From contig JAHLKC010000083.1 in the NCBI GenBank assembly GCA_025449115.1, forward strand, positions 62,001 to 126,000: a stretch of 64,000 nt of DNA. The letters run 5' to 3'. Numbering within the stretch: position 1 is the first letter of the stretch; every line of letters starts with the position of its first letter. Positions 60,306 through 64,000 of the stretch are shown here, piece after piece. The notes beneath the pieces are model-generated. The model worked only from the letters and a program-made list of their open reading frames with translations, was not told where the DNA came from and made no database searches. A program made the translations under genes and the position numbers. Source of the stretch: Chytridium lagenaria. Taxonomy: Eukaryota > Chytridiomycota > Chytridiomycetes > Chytridiales > Chytridiaceae.

Positions 60306-61022
60306 TCACTTTGTTTTCCCAAAAATGTCTCTCAAAGCTTTGTGAAGAGCTTCTGGATGCGGAGGCATGAAAATCTCTCGCAATGTGGCAAGTAAATCAG
60401 AAATATCATCTACCCGACCTTGAGTACCATTCAAGAGAGCAAGATGCCATTCCTAGCGGTAATTGGAAATCGTGATGAAAAGCATCGCCTCTGTTTTCTT
60501 TCGAGTCAACGAGATCCACGTCAGCATGCGAGCCTATGAAGACCCTCTCTGCAGCATAGACTATGATTGCCGTAGTTGGGACCAGTCTTGAACGTCTTAC
60601 AGTGCAGTATTAGTAAGATTCCTTCCAACCTTCCGACTATAGACTCCATAAATTGACGGAATTCATTGAAGAAAGTCTCCTTATGTACCCAAATCTTCAA
60701 TACCTGGACTTCTAATTCTCATCAGCATGTTTTCAATCGCTGGATGTTAATGAATTGGTTAACTATGGAACGCCACCAAGAGTTTTTCCAAGCTTGAGGG
60801 ACTTTCGGTCTTATATGAGTTCACCGAGCACCCAACAACCCTCATGGCCAAATAAATTACAATCTTTGGAGTCTTGGGGAAAAGTTGAATAAGAGTTTGG
60901 AGATCGAGTTGCGGAAGTTTGACAACATCGATGCTGCATTCGAACGCGGAACGCCAGCAGTATGCCTCGATGCATTTGTTTGAGGAGTAATACGGGCGTC
61001 GGGCAAAGATTTTGTGGGGCAT
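60306..61022 (-). pseudogene. Unrecognised fragmentary gene
   Basis: Coding-like segments appear in different minus-strand frames. One starts at an ATG at 61022: MPHKIFARRPYYSSNKCIEA then YCWRSAFECSIDVVKLPQL and LQTLIQLFPKTP. The other ends at 60306: LLNGTQGRVDDISDLLATL then REIFMPPHPEALHKALRD. The stops and gaps between them are too many for a simple intron model. The style (short helices, Leu/Pro) recalls F-box/LRR proteins, but this is only a guess. Upstream, at 61030-61200, another short piece (SNMLELNVSPKQCRESPTL) may belong to it. Confidence 0.4.
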
Positions 61023-61287
61023 TATTGAAGCTCCAAACCTTACAGATCTTTAGCTCTCTATACCTTTCTCATCGAAAGGGTTGGCGATTCTCGACACTGT
61101 TTTGGTGAAACATTCAACTCGAGCATATTGCTTTCCTCTCGGTTTATAGTGTCAAGAATTTGCTTAGATCTTAGCTTGGGGAGGTATCTATACAAACCAT
61201 CCGATATTGAAGGTAAGGCAAAGCGGACATATTTTTCATTTTCGATTGCAATAAGTTGATGAGATACGAATATTTATTTGTATTGAT

Positions 61288-63381
61288 TTATGGACCATCC
61301 TTTTCAGTGGCCGTTTTGCGCGAATCCACAAACTCAACGACTTGAGAAGAGTGGAAGCAGAAACGTTAACGCAAATCTTGGAAAAACTATCGAAGGGATT
61401 AGAAATCGGAAAATTACTCACCACTTTGCTTAACGTTCTCCAGTTCCACCTTTTGCATCATCAAAGCACCGCCCATCCAAGAAGTGACAAACATAGACCA
61501 AGGATGGACGCGTATCGTTGGGTCTCCGCATAGGCATCCTGAACGACCATGACTTCGCGAGGCCCAAGGAATGTAATGTAAAAGAGGTTTGCTACAACGC
61601 TGTCAACGTCCAAGACGAGAGTAGGATCTGCAGCAACGCGAGAGCGAAGGATGGTGGGTAGGACTCGGTTCCACAGCGACCCACCGAACGCGACACCCAT
61701 GGCTCCACCATAGAAGACGACAAAGTCCTTCATCGTAACGCCGATTGCGAGATCTATGATGGCCGTATGAGTGAGGATTGATACGACTAAAAAAAAAAAG
61801 AGAGGAGGGAGGAAAACTCCTACTTACCGACGTGATCAAGGGAGCCCTGCAGCCCGATGGACGCTGCCATAGACGCTAATCCTGAACCGAAACCGGCCAA
61901 ACCCTGCACCAAACCAAGCTCCACCAAACCCGTGTCCCTTCCCTTTGCATTGATTAACAACCCCATCGCTAGAGTGAACCCGATGATCCCCGCCCACATC
62001 CATCCACGGTACCTCTTTGTCCACTGCATCCCCCAACCAGCAATCACAGTACCAACGGCGAAACCAGCAGTGTAACCGTACTGGATGTACCCCGCAACGT
62101 CAAGAGATGTGAACTTTGTGACTTGAAGGTAAGGGTTGAACCAGTAAATCGCGGCATTCCCAGCCATGTATAAGGAGAATGTGACAAGGAGGCCGCCAAG
62201 GACAGTGCGGTTACGGAGGAGGCGGAAGGGGATGACAGGATGAGAGGCAAGTTTGGCTTCATGGTAGAAAAAGAAGATCATTAGGAGAATGCCGGCGATG
62301 AGAGGTCCGATAATGTATGCTATTAAATATGTAAGTAATGAAAAAAAAGAAATGAAATAGGAAACTAAAGCAAATACTCACGAGAATTCCATCCACCCTC
62401 AAAGCTAGAATTGAGATTCAACGGAACCAAAATCCCGACCGTGCCCAACGTGATAGTGCACAAACCGACGACATCCAACTCCTTTGCGGTCTTCACTACA
62501 TTTGCCCATCGCAATGAGGTCGTGACCTGATCCATAAAATTATTTTTTTTCCCTTCAACACCGTTCTCGAGCTTCCACCTCTTTTCAGCCCTCGAGAGAC
62601 GCCGATGAGAACGATGGTCACCGAGACTGCTGACATGATACCACCGATGCGGAAGATCCATCGAAAATCTATGGGAAGGAGTTTGGCAGCGACGTAGGGA
62701 GCGAGGAAGCCGTTGAAAAGGAGGGGGATGTTGAGATAGGCGGAGATGGAGCCACGGAAAATGATAGGGACGATGTCTGTGGGTTTATATAAAAGGTCAA
62801 GATTTAAACATTTACACGTTGAAGACATGAAGTTAGTAAATTTACCTGCAATAAGGATATTGGACACAACAAAGAACGCCGTCCCGCCCACAGCTTGCAG
62901 CATTTGACCCGCGAACAGAGTCCAAATGAATGGATATGAACAGAACGTACGCGAAAAACGTGATGAGATGGAGATGATGATGGTTTCCTTTCTTCCAAAG
63001 TATAGAGAATTTTGCGAATGCAGGCTTAAGTGCAGCGTTGATGATGTAGGGGAATGAGCAAGGTAGACTTGAAATGTGAGGGCGTTGAAGAAGGAGAGGA
63101 TGTTGTAACGCGGTGAAGCTCATGGATTCTTCGAGGTTGGAAGAGAACTGCATCAGAAAATGCTGTTGTGGGTTAATAAGGTCATGTGTAAGTTAGGGAA
63201 AAACAAGCTTACCCAATGTAAGGATGATAACGTCGGTCTTTGTCCATCTAGTTTGTGATATCTTTGCACCTAATTCGGCGTCGGCAGGGCTCTTTTTTTT
63301 CGGATGAAGTCGGGAGGGTTGCAAGGACGTGGTGGGGTGATAATCGACCCTACGGCTGCAGCTCGCTCTTCCTGTCGTCAT
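61288..63381 (-). CDS. MFS transporter (siderophore-transporter/DHA2-like)
   Basis: The hydrophilic N-terminus (MTTGRASCSRRVDYHPT, with a KTDVIILTLG ending) leads into many transmembrane helices: QFSSNLEESMSFTALQ, GQMLQAVGGTAFFVVSNILI, IVPIIFRGSISAYLNIPLLF, FRIGGIMSAVSVTIVLIGVS, VVGLCTITLGTVGILVPLNL, YIIGPLIAGILLMIFFFYHE, NRTVLGGLLVTFSLYMAGNA and more, ending SILGLCLSLLGWAVL. The loop-rich order, YAETQRYASILGLC in the last segment, and about 590 residues fit the fungal siderophore-iron transporter/14-TM MFS group; the substrate is not provable. The last exon gives VVEFVDSRKTATEKDGP and TAA at 61288-61290. At least seven exons. One-base breaks lie in the first TM region (near 63155 and 62990-63110) and near 61465. 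Confidence 0.78.
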
Positions 63382-64000
63382 GCTATGGTTTATACAAGAT
63401 GTTCAGGGATGTTGTTTATGTCAGGGCATTCCAACTTCTATTTAAGTATCTGCAAATGAGCTATGGGAGCAGTATAAGTTGAATTCTCATAACGGAACGG
63501 GTCTTCAGGTGCAAGCTATTCCTCAGCTTGCGTTTTGCGGATGTAAGATCAATCGGACCGTATTAACGACGCTGACGTTATTTTGAGGTAAATATGAACG
63601 CGTCGGAGCAGGGTTATTGTTATTTTTATTTTTATATATGCGTTTAGTTTGATCTGAACAAACAAAGAATCTCATGGCTCAGTTTTTCTCTTTTTCAGTT
63701 TTGTGATGCTTATGGATGAATAAGTAAGAAACAAGGTTACCTTAGTAAATACCTAGTGCCTTCTATGGGCCACGCGAAAAAATCATCTTTGTCCGTGAGG
63801 ATATTGGCACCTTTGGACTTTTGATCATGCCTTCCGAGGGGATGCGCCATGGCACGTTGACAAGGCTAGTTCCGTGTAACAATTGAAAACCTTATTTGAG
63901 TCGGAACAAGCAAGCCAATGAAGCCATCTCTCTGCATCTTGTTACTTCAACATATCATGTATATCCGAATCTATACCCGATGATGGACGGCACTTCCCGT
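63382..64000. other. Intergenic end of window
   Basis: This is the upstream region of the MFS transporter and whatever lies beyond the window. It is AT-rich, with no coding segment, tRNA or repeat recognised. Confidence 0.45.

Noticed and set aside
1..64000. CRISPR array or bacterial operon
   Set aside because: Introns, long intergenic regions and eukaryotic domain combinations rule out a prokaryotic reading; no regularly spaced repeats of CRISPR type were seen.

Overview
The window looks like a piece of a zoosporic (chytrid-type) fungal genome. The genes are eukaryotic and most are split by short introns of about 25-110 bases with GT...AG ends. They include an axoneme-type thioredoxin/NDP-kinase array (a flagellate marker), an endophilin-like BAR-SH3 protein, a single-pass SH3 receptor-like protein with a fungal-style Ser/Thr-rich stalk, and an MFS transporter of fungal siderophore-transporter type.

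Layout. 0.7-4.4 kb: cyclophilin-40 and an endophilin-like protein, both on the minus strand. 6-11 kb (+): a thioredoxin domain followed by seven NDP-kinase domains. 11.2-19.5 kb (-): a mitochondrial carrier, an unrecognised helical protein and a long coiled-coil protein. 20.6-22.5 kb (+): a Gln/Ser-rich low-complexity protein with a conserved EYDR core. 24-40.3 kb: a three-fold repeated block whose unit is a dynamin-like GTPase (-), a spacer with traces of a PLOD-type glycosyltransferase (+) and an aldehyde dehydrogenase (+). Unit 1 keeps a decayed glycosyltransferase and a decayed ALDH exon, unit 2 keeps only an ALDH stub, and unit 3 ends in the only full-length ALDH. A GCR1_C-like relic lies at the left edge. 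41-43.4 kb (+): an F-box protein whose C-terminal half looks like a MIF4G domain. 45.1-47.1 kb (-): a secreted-stalk/TM/SH3 protein. 48.0-53.5 kb: a complete Mutator-like element with terminal inverted repeats and a perfect 8-bp target duplication, whose gene appears to join an Ulp1-type protease to a MULE transposase with SWIM and SAP-like domains. 54.3-63.4 kb: a small two-helix protein, an M14 carboxypeptidase with a Thr/Val-rich tail, an EEF1A-KMT4-like methyltransferase, an unrecognised fragment, and the MFS transporter.

Two themes run through the window. First, many otherwise well-conserved genes carry isolated one-base indels, often in homopolymers. Because this also affects conserved genes such as the carrier, the full ALDH and the methyltransferase, I think consensus errors in an unpolished long-read assembly are more likely than mass pseudogenisation, although the first two tandem units also show true decay. 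Second, the middle of the window (24-40 kb) has been reshaped by segmental duplication.

The genes do not form one pathway. The possible functional links are cytoskeletal and membrane ones: the flagellar NDK array, endophilin and dynamin-like GTPases for membrane fission, and the SH3 receptor. Coordinates of multi-exon genes are given as the full span from start to stop codon.
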